Notes under the pieces: model-generated
The model's database searches: none
What the model was told of the DNA's origin: nothing
Seen by the model: only the letters and a program-made list of their open reading frames with translations
In this document: positions 33,872 through 41,198 of the stretch, in pieces
Position numbering within the stretch: the stretch's first letter is position 1
How the letters are laid out: every line of letters starts with the position of its first letter
Source: Pseudomonas wuhanensis
GTDB lineage: Bacteria > Pseudomonadota > Gammaproteobacteria > Pseudomonadales > Pseudomonadaceae
DNA length: 64,000 nt
Assembly: GCF_030687395.1 (NCBI RefSeq)
Contig: NZ_CP117430.1
Span: 1 to 64,000, forward strand
Reading direction: 5' to 3'
Program-made: the position numbers and the translations under genes

Positions 33872-34198
33872 ATGCAACAGATCAAGGGCTACCACGCCCA
33901 TGTCTATTTCGATGCCAGCACCCTGCCGCAGGCCCGGGCCCTGTGTGAGCAGGCAGCGCAATTGTTTCCGCTGAAGATGGGGCGCATGCACGAACGCCCG
34001 GTTGGCCCGCATCCAGACTGGAGCTGCCAATTGGCTTTCGAGCCGCAACATCTCGGCGCGGTGTTGCCGTGGCTGGCGCTCAACCGTAAGGGATTGGTGA
34101 TATTCCTGCACCCGGACACGGGCGACGATCTGCTCGACCACACCGAACATGCGATCTGGATGGGCGCGATCCGGCCGCTGAACCTGTCTGTTTTCTGA
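33872..34198 (+). CDS. DOPA 4,5-dioxygenase family protein
   Basis: 108 residues from MQQIKGYHAHVYFD. The family's conserved histidines are present in GYHAHVYF, the HP-containing GPHPDWSC and DHTEHAIWMG. Family members cleave catechols, but bacterial homologues are mostly untested. The ATG at 33872 is chosen over an upstream start because the family begins just before GYHAH. It meets the GFA protein stop to stop. Confidence 0.85.
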   Translation: MQQIKGYHAHVYFDASTLPQARALCEQAAQLFPLKMGRMHERPVGPHPDWSCQLAFEPQHLGAVLPWLALNRKGLVIFLHPDTGDDLLDHTEHAIWMGAIRPLNLSVF

Positions 34199-34600
34199 TC
34201 AGAGTTGTTCTTGGGCCTCACCGGGCAAGTGCTCGTCCAGATGCAGCCAAGGCAAACGACTGTCGGTCCAGATATGCCGCTCGGCCGGTGCTTGCTCGGG
34301 ATGGTCAAGGGTGGCGATGGTCACGTCGATGCTCTCGGGGCTGAGCTTCGTCACTAGCGCCAGTTGCGCCCCACAGTTTGGGCAGAAATATCGCACGCAA
34401 GTAGACGAAGACTCGTACCGCGACGGCGTACCCGCCATCCATTCAAATGCTGAGGCGGGCACGGTGATCCAGGTGGTCACGATTCCACCGCTGACCCGTC
34501 GGCAAATCGAGCAATGGCAGTGGGCGATGTCGTGCAATGGCCCGCTGAATTGATAGCGCATTTGTCCGCAGTGGCAGCCGCCGGTGTGAAGTTCGCCCAT
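34199..34600 (-). CDS. GFA-family zinc protein (glutathione-dependent formaldehyde-activating-like)
   Basis: 133 residues. The zinc-ligand pattern of the GFA fold is complete: GGCHCGQMRY, AHCHCSICRR and YFCPNCGAQL. The family was named after an enzyme thought to speed formaldehyde-glutathione adduct formation, but most bacterial members have no proven reaction. Nothing nearby points to formaldehyde metabolism. Confidence 0.87.
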   Translation of the reverse strand: MGELHTGGCHCGQMRYQFSGPLHDIAHCHCSICRRVSGGIVTTWITVPASAFEWMAGTPSRYESSSTCVRYFCPNCGAQLALVTKLSPESIDVTIATLDHPEQAPAERHIWTDSRLPWLHLDEHLPGEAQEQL

Positions 34601-34779
34601 GTCTTTTGCTCCTGACCCCGTGTTTACGGCCTTTCAACCGGGCCGACGACCGGTTGTTCATTCGGTCAATGCTTTCACTCGCGAAAGCTGGCTGAAAGCT
34701 TCCCCGATTAGGATCGCCCTCACTGCCGGCAACAGACCGGTTGGCCAATGCGAGTGTTTTATCGCCCGCCCGGTCCATT

Positions 34780-34791
34780 AAACAACAACAA
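34780..34791 (+). promoter_or_regulatory. CA-motif, candidate Hfq/Crc site
   Basis: AAACAACAACAA matches the A-rich triplet pattern (AAnAAnAA) that Hfq-Crc recognises on catabolite-repressed mRNAs of Pseudomonas. It stands 11 bases before the ATG of a 22-codon frame and about 130 bases before the transporter start. A carbon-source transporter is a typical target. Confidence 0.55.
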
Positions 34792-34802
34792 TGGTGATTC
34801 TG

Positions 34803-34871
34803 ATGTCCGCTACTACCCGCCTCTTCGCTGTCACTCCGCCCGTACGTCTCGTGCTTCCCGTTCTGCGCTGA
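34803..34871 (+). CDS. Possible 22-residue leader peptide
   Basis: ATG to TGA, encoding MSATTRLFAVTPPVRLVLPVLR, between the CA-motif and the CitMHS gene. There is no strong Shine-Dalgarno, only GGTGATTCTG, and no known homologue that I recognise. Its place behind a likely Hfq/Crc site makes a translated leader possible; it may also be a chance frame. Confidence 0.3.
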   Translation: MSATTRLFAVTPPVRLVLPVLR

Positions 34872-34921
34872 CCTCATCCGGTTCGCCCATTTACTAGCCG
34901 CGCTACGCCTGGAGTATTCCT

Positions 34922-36229
34922 ATGCTGACTTTCCTTGGCTTCGCCATGGTCATCACGTTCATGTTCCTGATCATGACCAAGCGCCTGTCCGCGCTGATCG
35001 CTCTGATCATCATCCCGATCATCTTCGCCCTGTTCGGCGGCTTCTCGCCGAAGATCGGCCCGATGATGCTCGAAGGCATCACCAAGCTCGCGCCGACCGG
35101 CGTGATGCTGATGTTCGCCATTCTCTACTTCGCCCTGATGATCGACTCCGGCCTGTTCGACCCGGCCGTGCGCAAGATCCTCAAACTGGTCAAGGGCGAC
35201 CCGTTGAAAGTTTCGGTCGGCACCGCCGTACTGGCGCTCGTCGTTTCCCTTGATGGTGACGGCGCGACCACTTATATGATCTGCGTGGCCGCCATGCTGC
35301 CGCTCTACAGCCGCATCGGCATGAGCCCGCGGATCATGGCCGGTCTGATCATCCTCGCCGGTGGCGTGATGAACATGACCCCTTGGGGTGGCCCGACGGC
35401 TCGTGCGGCCAGTGCGCTGCATGTCGACCCGTCCGACATCTTTGTGCCAATGATTCCGGCGATGCTGGCCGGCGTGGTAGCGATTCTGGCGATTGCCTAC
35501 TTCTACGGTAAACGCGAGCGTGCGCGTCTGGGTGAATTGCATCTGGTCGGTGATGAAATCGACCACAGTGAAATCAGCGTTTCGCAGTTCCCTGACGCCC
35601 GTCGTCCGAAGCTGATCTGGTTCAACGGTGCGCTGACCCTGGCGCTGATGGGCACCCTGATCGCTGGCCTGTTGCCTCTGCCGGTATTGTTCATGGTGGC
35701 GTTCAGTATCGCGATGATCGTCAACTACCCGTGCCTGCAACAACAGAAGGACCGCGTTGCGGCCCACGCCGGTAGCGTGCTGGCAGTGGTCGGTTTGATC
35801 TTTGCCGCGGGTATCTTCACCGGTATCCTGACGGGCACCGGCATGGTCGATGCCATGTCGAAAAGCCTGCTGGCGGTCATCCCGGATTTCCTCGGGCCGT
35901 ACCTGGCCGTGATCACCGCGCTGGTGAGCATGCCGTTCACGTTCTTCATGTCGAACGATGCATTTTATTACGGCGTGTTACCGGTACTTGCCGAAGCCGC
36001 CAGTCATTACGGTATAACCGCGGTGGAAATGGCACGTGCCTCGATCGTCGGTCAGCCCGTCCACTTGCTGAGCCCGCTTGTTCCATCGACCTATCTGTTG
36101 GTGGCCCTGGCCGGTATCGAATTCGGTGACCATCAGCGGTTCACCTTGAAGTGGGCAGTGCTGGTTTGCCTGTGCATACTGGTCGCTGCGTTGCTGATGG
36201 GGATTTTTCCGCTGTTCAGCACTCTATAA
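34922..36229 (+). CDS. CitMHS-family citrate/metal symporter
   Basis: 435 residues with about 12 membrane segments. The start MLTFLGFAMVITFMFLIMTKRL has GGAG eight bases ahead. Conserved CitMHS stretches include SLDGDGATTYMICVAAMLPLY and a TPWGGPTARA motif, plus FFMSNDAFYYGVLPVL. The family imports citrate as a complex with Mg2+ or another divalent ion. A CA-motif upstream suggests catabolite control. Confidence 0.93.
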   Translation: MLTFLGFAMVITFMFLIMTKRLSALIALIIIPIIFALFGGFSPKIGPMMLEGITKLAPTGVMLMFAILYFALMIDSGLFDPAVRKILKLVKGDPLKVSVGTAVLALVVSLDGDGATTYMICVAAMLPLYSRIGMSPRIMAGLIILAGGVMNMTPWGGPTARAASALHVDPSDIFVPMIPAMLAGVVAILAIAYFYGKRERARLGELHLVGDEIDHSEISVSQFPDARRPKLIWFNGALTLALMGTLIAGLLPLPVLFMVAFSIAMIVNYPCLQQQKDRVAAHAGSVLAVVGLIFAAGIFTGILTGTGMVDAMSKSLLAVIPDFLGPYLAVITALVSMPFTFFMSNDAFYYGVLPVLAEAASHYGITAVEMARASIVGQPVHLLSPLVPSTYLLVALAGIEFGDHQRFTLKWAVLVCLCILVAALLMGIFPLFSTL

Positions 36230-36248
36230 GCCCAAGACTCACCATGAG

Positions 36249-36278
36249 GGGTCCAGGCTTTGTTTGAAGCCTGGGCCC
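36249..36278 (+). terminator. Hairpin between the CitMHS gene and terC
   Basis: GGG-T-CCAGGCTT pairs with AAGCCTGG-G-CCC around TGTTTG, a 12-bp stem with one G-T pair. Only a weak T-rich run follows (TTCGTGGTTT), so it may act as a partial terminator. Confidence 0.55.
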
Positions 36279-36312
36279 TTCGTGGTTTAAACACTCGCTC
36301 AAAGGAATACAC

Positions 36313-37080
36313 ATGGAATGGCTGACCAACCCTGAAATCTGGGTTGCCTTCTTCACCCTGACCGCCCTGGAGATCGTCCTGGGCATCGACAACATCATCA
36401 TGATCTCGATCCTGGTCAGCCGCATGCCCAAGCACATGCAGGCGCGCACCCGAATTTTCGGCCTGGCGCTGGCCATGATCACGCGGATCCTGTTGCTGCT
36501 GTCGATCACCTGGGTCATGCGCCTCACCGCAGACCTGTTCGTATTGTTCGGCCAGGGTATTTCCGGGCGTGACCTGATCCTGTTCTTCGGTGGTCTGTTC
36601 CTGTTGTGGAAGAGCTCGCAAGAGATGTACCACGCGCTGGAAGGTGAAGATGAAGCCAACGACGAGCCGAGCGGCAAGGGTGGCAACTTCCTCTACACCA
36701 TCATTCAGATCGCGATCATCGACATCGTGTTCTCGCTGGACTCGGTGATCACCGCGGTGGGTATGGTGTCCCATGTACCGGTCATGGTCGCGGCGATTGT
36801 CGTTGCGGTGCTCGTGATGATGTGGGCTTCTGGCACTATCAGCGAGTTCATCGACAAACACCCGTCGCTGAAGATGCTGGCGCTGTCGTTCCTGTTGCTG
36901 GTGGGTACCGTTCTGATTGCCGAATCGCTCGACGTGCATTTGCCAAAAGGCTACGTCTACTTCGCCATGGCGTTCTCGTTGGCGGTGGAAGCGATCAACA
37001 TCAAGATGCGCACCGCCATGGCGAGAAAGCGCAAACAGCAGGATCCAGTGAAACTGCGCAAGGATGTTCCGGGCCAATAA
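36313..37080 (+). CDS. TerC-family membrane protein
   Basis: 255 residues, seven or so membrane segments. The hallmark EIVLGIDNIIMISIL (acidic residues within the first membrane segment) and the internal repeat IDIVFSLDSVITAVGMV are both intact. TerC relatives export metals such as Mn2+ and support metalation of secreted proteins; the tellurite label is historical. The start follows AAAGGA. It is followed by two hairpins and a DUF6124 gene on the other strand. Confidence 0.9.
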   Translation: MEWLTNPEIWVAFFTLTALEIVLGIDNIIMISILVSRMPKHMQARTRIFGLALAMITRILLLLSITWVMRLTADLFVLFGQGISGRDLILFFGGLFLLWKSSQEMYHALEGEDEANDEPSGKGGNFLYTIIQIAIIDIVFSLDSVITAVGMVSHVPVMVAAIVVAVLVMMWASGTISEFIDKHPSLKMLALSFLLLVGTVLIAESLDVHLPKGYVYFAMAFSLAVEAINIKMRTAMARKRKQQDPVKLRKDVPGQ

Positions 37081-37088
37081 CCCGAATC

Positions 37089-37118
37089 TGCGCACTGGCT
37101 CATGTCAGCCAGTGCGCA
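37089..37118. terminator. Perfect 12-bp hairpin after terC
   Basis: TGCGCACTGGCT and AGCCAGTGCGCA flank CATGTC, 9 bases after the terC stop. No T-run follows on plus, so it is either a factor-assisted terminator or an mRNA 3'-end stabiliser. Confidence 0.55.
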
Positions 37119-37123
37119 AAACC

Positions 37124-37213
37124 TGTGGGAGCGAGCCTGCTCGCGATGACGGTCTGTCAGTCAACATCAATGTTGAATGTGACGGCCTCATCGCGAGCAG
37201 GCTCGCTCCCACA
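37124..37213. repeat. REP doublet after terC
   Basis: Perfect 26-bp arms (37124-37149 and 37188-37213) with core GGGAGCGAGCCTGCTCGCGATGA. The 38-base centre contains a smaller imperfect hairpin around TCAACATCAATGTTGA. Confidence 0.92.
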
Positions 37214-37227
37214 TTTTTGCGCAGTGG

Positions 37228-37497
37228 CTACCCAGGCGGATCGAGGTTATCCAGCACTCGATTCACCGCCAACTCCCCTAGCATGATGATCTGCTGAATC
37301 GCCAACACGGTATTGCGATGTGGGCCTTCCATTAGTGCGGCGAAATCACTGGCCAGGACGCTGGCCGATGCCAAAGATTCACAGGCGTGCGCGAGCAGGG
37401 TTTCGTTATCAACCTTGGGGTCGATGAAGAAGATTGTGCTGGGTTTGCGCAGGGAGGCCGGATCGGTGTCCGGTGGGTTGGGTGTTACCTTGAACAT
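37228..37497 (-). CDS. DUF6124 family small protein
   Basis: 89 residues: MFKVTPNPPDTDPASLRKPSTI and a helical C-terminus (VLAIQQIIMLGELAVNRVLDNL). The N-terminal MFKVTPNPP is, as I recall, the signature of a Pseudomonas-restricted family formerly called DUF3077 and often present in several copies. Function unknown. No signal peptide. Its upstream region has nested inverted repeats (37506-37594) right before the start codon, which suggests a structured mRNA leader. Confidence 0.85.
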   Translation of the reverse strand: MFKVTPNPPDTDPASLRKPSTIFFIDPKVDNETLLAHACESLASASVLASDFAALMEGPHRNTVLAIQQIIMLGELAVNRVLDNLDPPG

Positions 37498-37965
37498 AGA
37501 TAGAACTCCAGTACTGGTTACGTGGAGCCATCACACTCGCTACCAAACGAAGGGTGGCGGCCATACACAGGTTGGTAGACCGGAGTACTGGAACCGGCGT
37601 CCCCGAAGGGACCCTGCGCATGGCCACCATAAAGCTGCGACCTAAGAAAGCGTCCGCAAAATGTGGCTATGCGCCAGGACTCCGGGCTACCAAACCCGAT
37701 CACTGTTTTCAGCGACTGGGAAACGATAGAGGCCAGGGTCAAGGCGCACAAGCCGGCGGATTCTGGCGTAACCGTAGGCAATGGCGCAAGGCGTTGTAGC
37801 CCCTGAGAAGTAACTCTGAATGTCATTAAACATGCGTCGCAGAGTGCGTGAATTACACCAGCGCGGTTGAAGGATTATCCGACAGTTATTTCCAAAGGTT
37901 GACGCACAGTACTCGGCTGGGTAGCGTCCCCCGCTCGCATCAAACGACAATGACAAGGAATGCAT
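37498..37965. other. Long non-coding region between DUF6124 and PAAR genes
   Basis: 468 bp between divergent genes. I see no credible protein: frames such as 37554-37799 plus are arginine- and glycine-rich with no start signal. Near the DUF6124 gene there are nested inverted repeats. The rest (37600-37830) I believe resembles a sequence often mis-called as small proteins in other pseudomonad genomes, from memory only. It must contain both promoters. Confidence 0.5.
37506..37594 (-). ncRNA. Putative structured leader of the DUF6124 mRNA
   Basis: Read on the minus strand, TCCAGTACT near the far end pairs with AGTACTGGA close to the start codon, and inside it CTACCAA pairs with TTGGTAG. These nested stems enclose a GC-rich core and end about 9 bases before the ATG, overlapping the GGAG ribosome binding site. 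That layout would allow control of translation. No known riboswitch class was recognised. Confidence 0.4.
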
Positions 37966-38478
37966 ATGTCTGGAAAACCGGCTGCACGCCTCACGGATCC
38001 CACTACTTGCCCGCTTCCCGGGCATGGCACCAATCCCATCGCCAGCGGCTCACCCGATGTCTTTTTCGACGGTCTTGCTGCTGCGCGGGCCAGCGACAAA
38101 TGCACCTGCGGTCAGGCCCTCAGTGGCGGATTCTCTTCAACGGTCTTCATCAACGGCCTGAACGCCATGACCCTCGATAGCACCGCCAGCCATGGTGGCG
38201 TGGTGATCGGCGGCTCTGGCAGCGTTATCATCGGCAGCACTCACACGCCCGCGCCCTTCATCCCACCCTTGCCAATCATTGGCCAGCCCTTGGTCGAATT
38301 CAAAGCCGTCAGCGCCGGCGATGGTGAACCGATTGCCGAGCAAGGGTACGAAATCGAAACCGCTGAAGGACGAATCGTCAAAGGCCAGACCAACGCTCAG
38401 GGCATGACTCAGAGTGTCGTTACCAGACAATCGGAGCGTTTCTTTCAGCAGCAATCCGCTCGCCAATCTCGCGGATAA
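37966..38478 (+). pseudogene. PAAR-domain type VI secretion protein, probably frameshifted
   Basis: 170 residues from MSGKPAARLTDPT (AAGGA upstream; an ATG two codons earlier is too close to it). The first 95 residues form the PAAR tip that sharpens the VgrG spike: PLPGHGTNPIASGSPDVFFDG, CTCGQALSGG, TVFINGLNA, HGGVVIGGSGSVIIGS. The next part (ISAGDGEPIAEQGYEI-like, GQTNAQGMTQSV) is the beta-rich linker usual before a toxin domain. The frame then ends in RQSERFFQQQSARQSRG. A different frame opens at that very place and runs to 38608, so one extra base near 38438-38445 has probably cut off the C-terminus. No vgrG or other secretion gene is nearby. Confidence 0.65.
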
Positions 38479-38608
38479 AAATCAAAGGATGGAGTTCGTC
38501 CTACGGGCCGCAGCACAATTCAACAATCTGCTAAAGAATCCAACCACTAAAAGTCAGCTAAAAAACTCCATTACAGATATCGCAAATGGAAATGGAGTAC
38601 GTCAGTGA
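38414..38608 (+). pseudogene. C-terminal remnant of the PAAR effector in a shifted frame
   Basis: 64 codons in the +1 frame relative to the PAAR gene, overlapping its 3' end, then reading SVSFSSNPLANLADKNQRMEF and on to a Lys/Asn-rich tail. It is notably AT-rich compared with neighbours. Its TGA overlaps the GTG of the next gene by four bases (GTGA), the spacing of a translationally coupled pair, which argues that this was the genuine end of the effector frame. I recognise no toxin fold; at about 60 residues the toxin part is short or already eroded. Confidence 0.5.
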
Positions 38609-39258
38609 TCGGTTCAAGGCAACGCTGGCTGATTTTGTTTTTTTTTACTCTTCTGGTGGCAGGTAGCTTGGTGTATTCCCGTTGGAGTACCAAAACCTTA
38701 TCCGTCTACATAGGAAAGCCATACGAACAGGTCATCAAAGACTCGACATTCCCGGTCGAAGGCAACACGGCGATTTATCCTGGTGATCCTAACGACGCTA
38801 AAGACCCTCCTCATCCGAGTTCTACATGGATCACCAGTTCGACCGTTATAGAGTTTGATGATCCTGCTTACGGGTTCAAACTCCCTCCTACGGTCTTTGG
38901 CGCGGTTACCTATGGAAGCCTGAAGGTCGCAACCCTGACCACGTCGCCCATGTCAGAAACAATGTCATTTGGAAAGGCAGTGGAACGGTTGGAGGGGTTG
39001 CAGAACACCCTTAAAAACCAAGGATGGGAGCTTCAGCCCGAAGAGAAGAACGATTGGTTCAGACTCGACTCTGTTGCAGACCGTGAACAACTACAGGCAA
39101 AGCTTTTCGATCAGGCTGACGGCATCGATCTGTACGTGCCGGGGAAATACAGTTTGCTGCTTCTGATTAAGTGTTATGCACGCTGCGATGAACGTGATCC
39201 GGCGACGGCGAAATACCTGATCGATATCAGCGTGGGTTCGGATCACAGCGGAAAATGA
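38605..39258 (+). CDS. Putative immunity or accessory protein of the PAAR effector
   Basis: 217 residues from GTG, with GGAG seven bases ahead. One N-terminal membrane segment (LILFFFTLLVAGSLVYS) leaves the rest in the periplasm, followed by TLSVYIGKPYEQVIKDSTFPV. The last third has a CYARC cysteine pair. I do not recognise a named family but have seen similar proteins next to PAAR genes. The four-base overlap with the preceding effector frame, the AT-rich composition and the periplasmic location fit an immunity protein; this is inference. Confidence 0.6.
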   Translation: MIGSRQRWLILFFFTLLVAGSLVYSRWSTKTLSVYIGKPYEQVIKDSTFPVEGNTAIYPGDPNDAKDPPHPSSTWITSSTVIEFDDPAYGFKLPPTVFGAVTYGSLKVATLTTSPMSETMSFGKAVERLEGLQNTLKNQGWELQPEEKNDWFRLDSVADREQLQAKLFDQADGIDLYVPGKYSLLLLIKCYARCDERDPATAKYLIDISVGSDHSGK

Positions 39259-39483
39259 AGAGTCGCACCAACGTTCTCCGCATACATTGGCAGTGGGCAG
39301 CGTCTATTGCATTGCGGTCCATCAACAAGCTGTTTCTGTGACAGTTTTGTTTCAATCGCCTCTTTAGCTATGCGATGCTGGCGCCCAGACCGTTAGCCAA
39401 CTACAGCTTAAGTACAGAACGTAGAAAAACGCGCGGCACCGTCGACTTGCCCCACTGGGGCGCTACCACCACAGGGGGCCTGT
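39259..39483. promoter_or_regulatory. Upstream region of the Na/Pi cotransporter gene
   Basis: 225 bp containing a small hairpin GCCCC-ACT-GGGGC (39449-39461) shortly before the start. No Pho box of the CTGTCAT repeat form is visible. Confidence 0.4.
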
Positions 39484-41142
39484 ATGCTCACCCTGCTCAA
39501 TTTGTTATCGGCCGTGACCCTTTTGATCTGGGGCACGCACATCGTCCGAACCGGCATCCTGCGGGTTTATGGTTCCAACTTGCGCCACGTCATCGCCCAT
39601 AACATGTCCAGGCGCTGGCTGGCGTTTCTCGCCGGGATCATGGTGACCGCCATGGTTCAGAGCAGCAATGCCACCGCCATGCTCGTGACTTCGTTTGTCG
39701 GTCAGGGCCTGATGGCGCTGACCCCGGCCCTGGCGACGATGCTCGGTGCCGACGTCGGTACCGCACTGATGGCGCGGGTACTGACCCTCGACCTGTCGTG
39801 GCTGTCGCCGCTGCTGATTTTCCTCGGGGTCATTTTCTTCCTGTCACGCAAGCAGACCCGGGTCGGGCAGATGGGCCGGGTCAGCATTGGTCTGGGGCTG
39901 ATCATTCTGGCGCTGCAATTGATCGTCGAGGCCGCCGCGCCGATCACTCAGGCGCAAGGGGTGAAGGTCATCTTTGCCTCGCTGACCGGCGATATTTTGC
40001 TCGATGCCCTGGTCGGCGCGCTGTTCGCGATGGTTTCCTATTCCAGCCTGGCTGCCGTCCTGCTGACCGCGACCCTCGCTGGTGCCGGCGTGATCAGTCT
40101 GCCAGTGGCCATCGGCCTGGTGATCGGCGCCAACATCGGCAGCGGCATTCTCGCTTTCCTCAGCACCAGCATGCAGAACGCTGCCGGCCGTCAGGTGGCG
40201 CTCGGTAGCCTGTTGTACAAACTGATCGGCCTGCTGCTGATCATTCCGGTGCTCGATCCGCTGGTGCGCTGGATCGACAGCTTCGATTTCAGTGCTCAGG
40301 AAATGGTCATCGGCTTTCACTTGCTCTACAACACCGCGCGCTGCCTGATCCTGTTGCCCAGCGTCGGGCCGATGGCCAGGCTTTGTGCGTGGTTACTGCC
40401 AGAGCGGCCGGACATCAATGGCACGGCCAAACCGCGGCATCTTGATCCAACCGCATTGGTCACCCCGAGTCTGGCGCTGGCCAATGCTGCCCGGGAAACC
40501 CTGCGCATCGGTGATCTGGTCGACAGCATGCTCGAGGCCATGCTCGCCGTGCTGCGCGGCAAACAAACCGCTGTCACCCAGGAAATCCGTCGCCTGACCG
40601 ATGATGTCGAAGCGCTCTACAGCGCCATCAAACTCTACCTGGCGCAAATGCCCCGCGAAGACCTCAGCGAACAGGACAGCCGGCGCTGGGCGGAGACCAT
40701 CGAGTTGGCGATCAATCTGAAACTCGCCAGCGATGTGATCGAACGCATGCTGCGCAAGGTTCAGCAGCAGAAAACCTCGCAACGGCGGTCGTTTTCCGAG
40801 GTCGGTCTGGAGGAGTTGGCGGGGCTGCACAGTCAGCTGATTTCCAACCTGCGTCTGGGGTTGTCGGTGTTTCTCAGTTCCGACCCGGAAAGTGCCCGCC
40901 AGTTACTACGTGAGAAACGTCGCTTTCGCGCACAGGAACGCCGCCTGGCCCACGCTCATGTCAGCCGTTTAAACCGTAAGATCGTGCAAAGTATCGAGAC
41001 CAGTTCGCTGCATCTGGAACTGATTGCTGACATGAGACGCTTGAATTCACTGTTCTGCAGCAGCGCCTACGCGGTGTTGGGCACTTCGGACACCGGCGCT
41101 CTGGCGGTCGACGATATGACTGACATCACTCATTCACCCTGA
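39484..41142 (+). CDS. Na+/phosphate cotransporter with PhoU-like domain
   Basis: 552 residues. The membrane half carries the two inverted NptA-type repeats with the motif QSSNATAMLVTSFVGQGL (cf. QSSS) and a second YSSLAAVLLTATLAGAG. The last 220 residues form an alpha-helical PhoU-like domain (VEALYSAIKLYLAQM, ERMLRKVQQQK). The start has AGGGGG nearby. Members import phosphate with sodium or act in phosphate efflux. A monocistronic unit is likely. Confidence 0.9.
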   Translation: MLTLLNLLSAVTLLIWGTHIVRTGILRVYGSNLRHVIAHNMSRRWLAFLAGIMVTAMVQSSNATAMLVTSFVGQGLMALTPALATMLGADVGTALMARVLTLDLSWLSPLLIFLGVIFFLSRKQTRVGQMGRVSIGLGLIILALQLIVEAAAPITQAQGVKVIFASLTGDILLDALVGALFAMVSYSSLAAVLLTATLAGAGVISLPVAIGLVIGANIGSGILAFLSTSMQNAAGRQVALGSLLYKLIGLLLIIPVLDPLVRWIDSFDFSAQEMVIGFHLLYNTARCLILLPSVGPMARLCAWLLPERPDINGTAKPRHLDPTALVTPSLALANAARETLRIGDLVDSMLEAMLAVLRGKQTAVTQEIRRLTDDVEALYSAIKLYLAQMPREDLSEQDSRRWAETIELAINLKLASDVIERMLRKVQQQKTSQRRSFSEVGLEELAGLHSQLISNLRLGLSVFLSSDPESARQLLREKRRFRAQERRLAHAHVSRLNRKIVQSIETSSLHLELIADMRRLNSLFCSSAYAVLGTSDTGALAVDDMTDITHSP

Positions 41143-41198
41143 ACGTCCACAGTTGCCTGGAGTCTGTTGAACTTACGCTGGCCGTACGGAAACTTGTT

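Larger units (their letters stand above)
34601..34921. promoter_or_regulatory. Leader region of the CitMHS transporter gene
   Basis: A 321-bp gap. The distal half contains a CA-rich AACAACAACAA stretch (34780-34791) just before a 22-codon ATG frame (34803-34871). The proximal part, near the GFA gene, shows nothing I can name. The promoter for the transporter must lie here. Confidence 0.55.

Noticed and set aside
34874..35767. 297-codon minus-strand open frame
   Set aside because: Antisense to the CitMHS gene and made almost only of His, Asp, Gln and Arg.
37554..37799. 81-codon plus-strand frame
   Set aside because: Arg/Gly-rich, overlaps the structured DUF6124 leader, lacks a start signal; likely non-coding.
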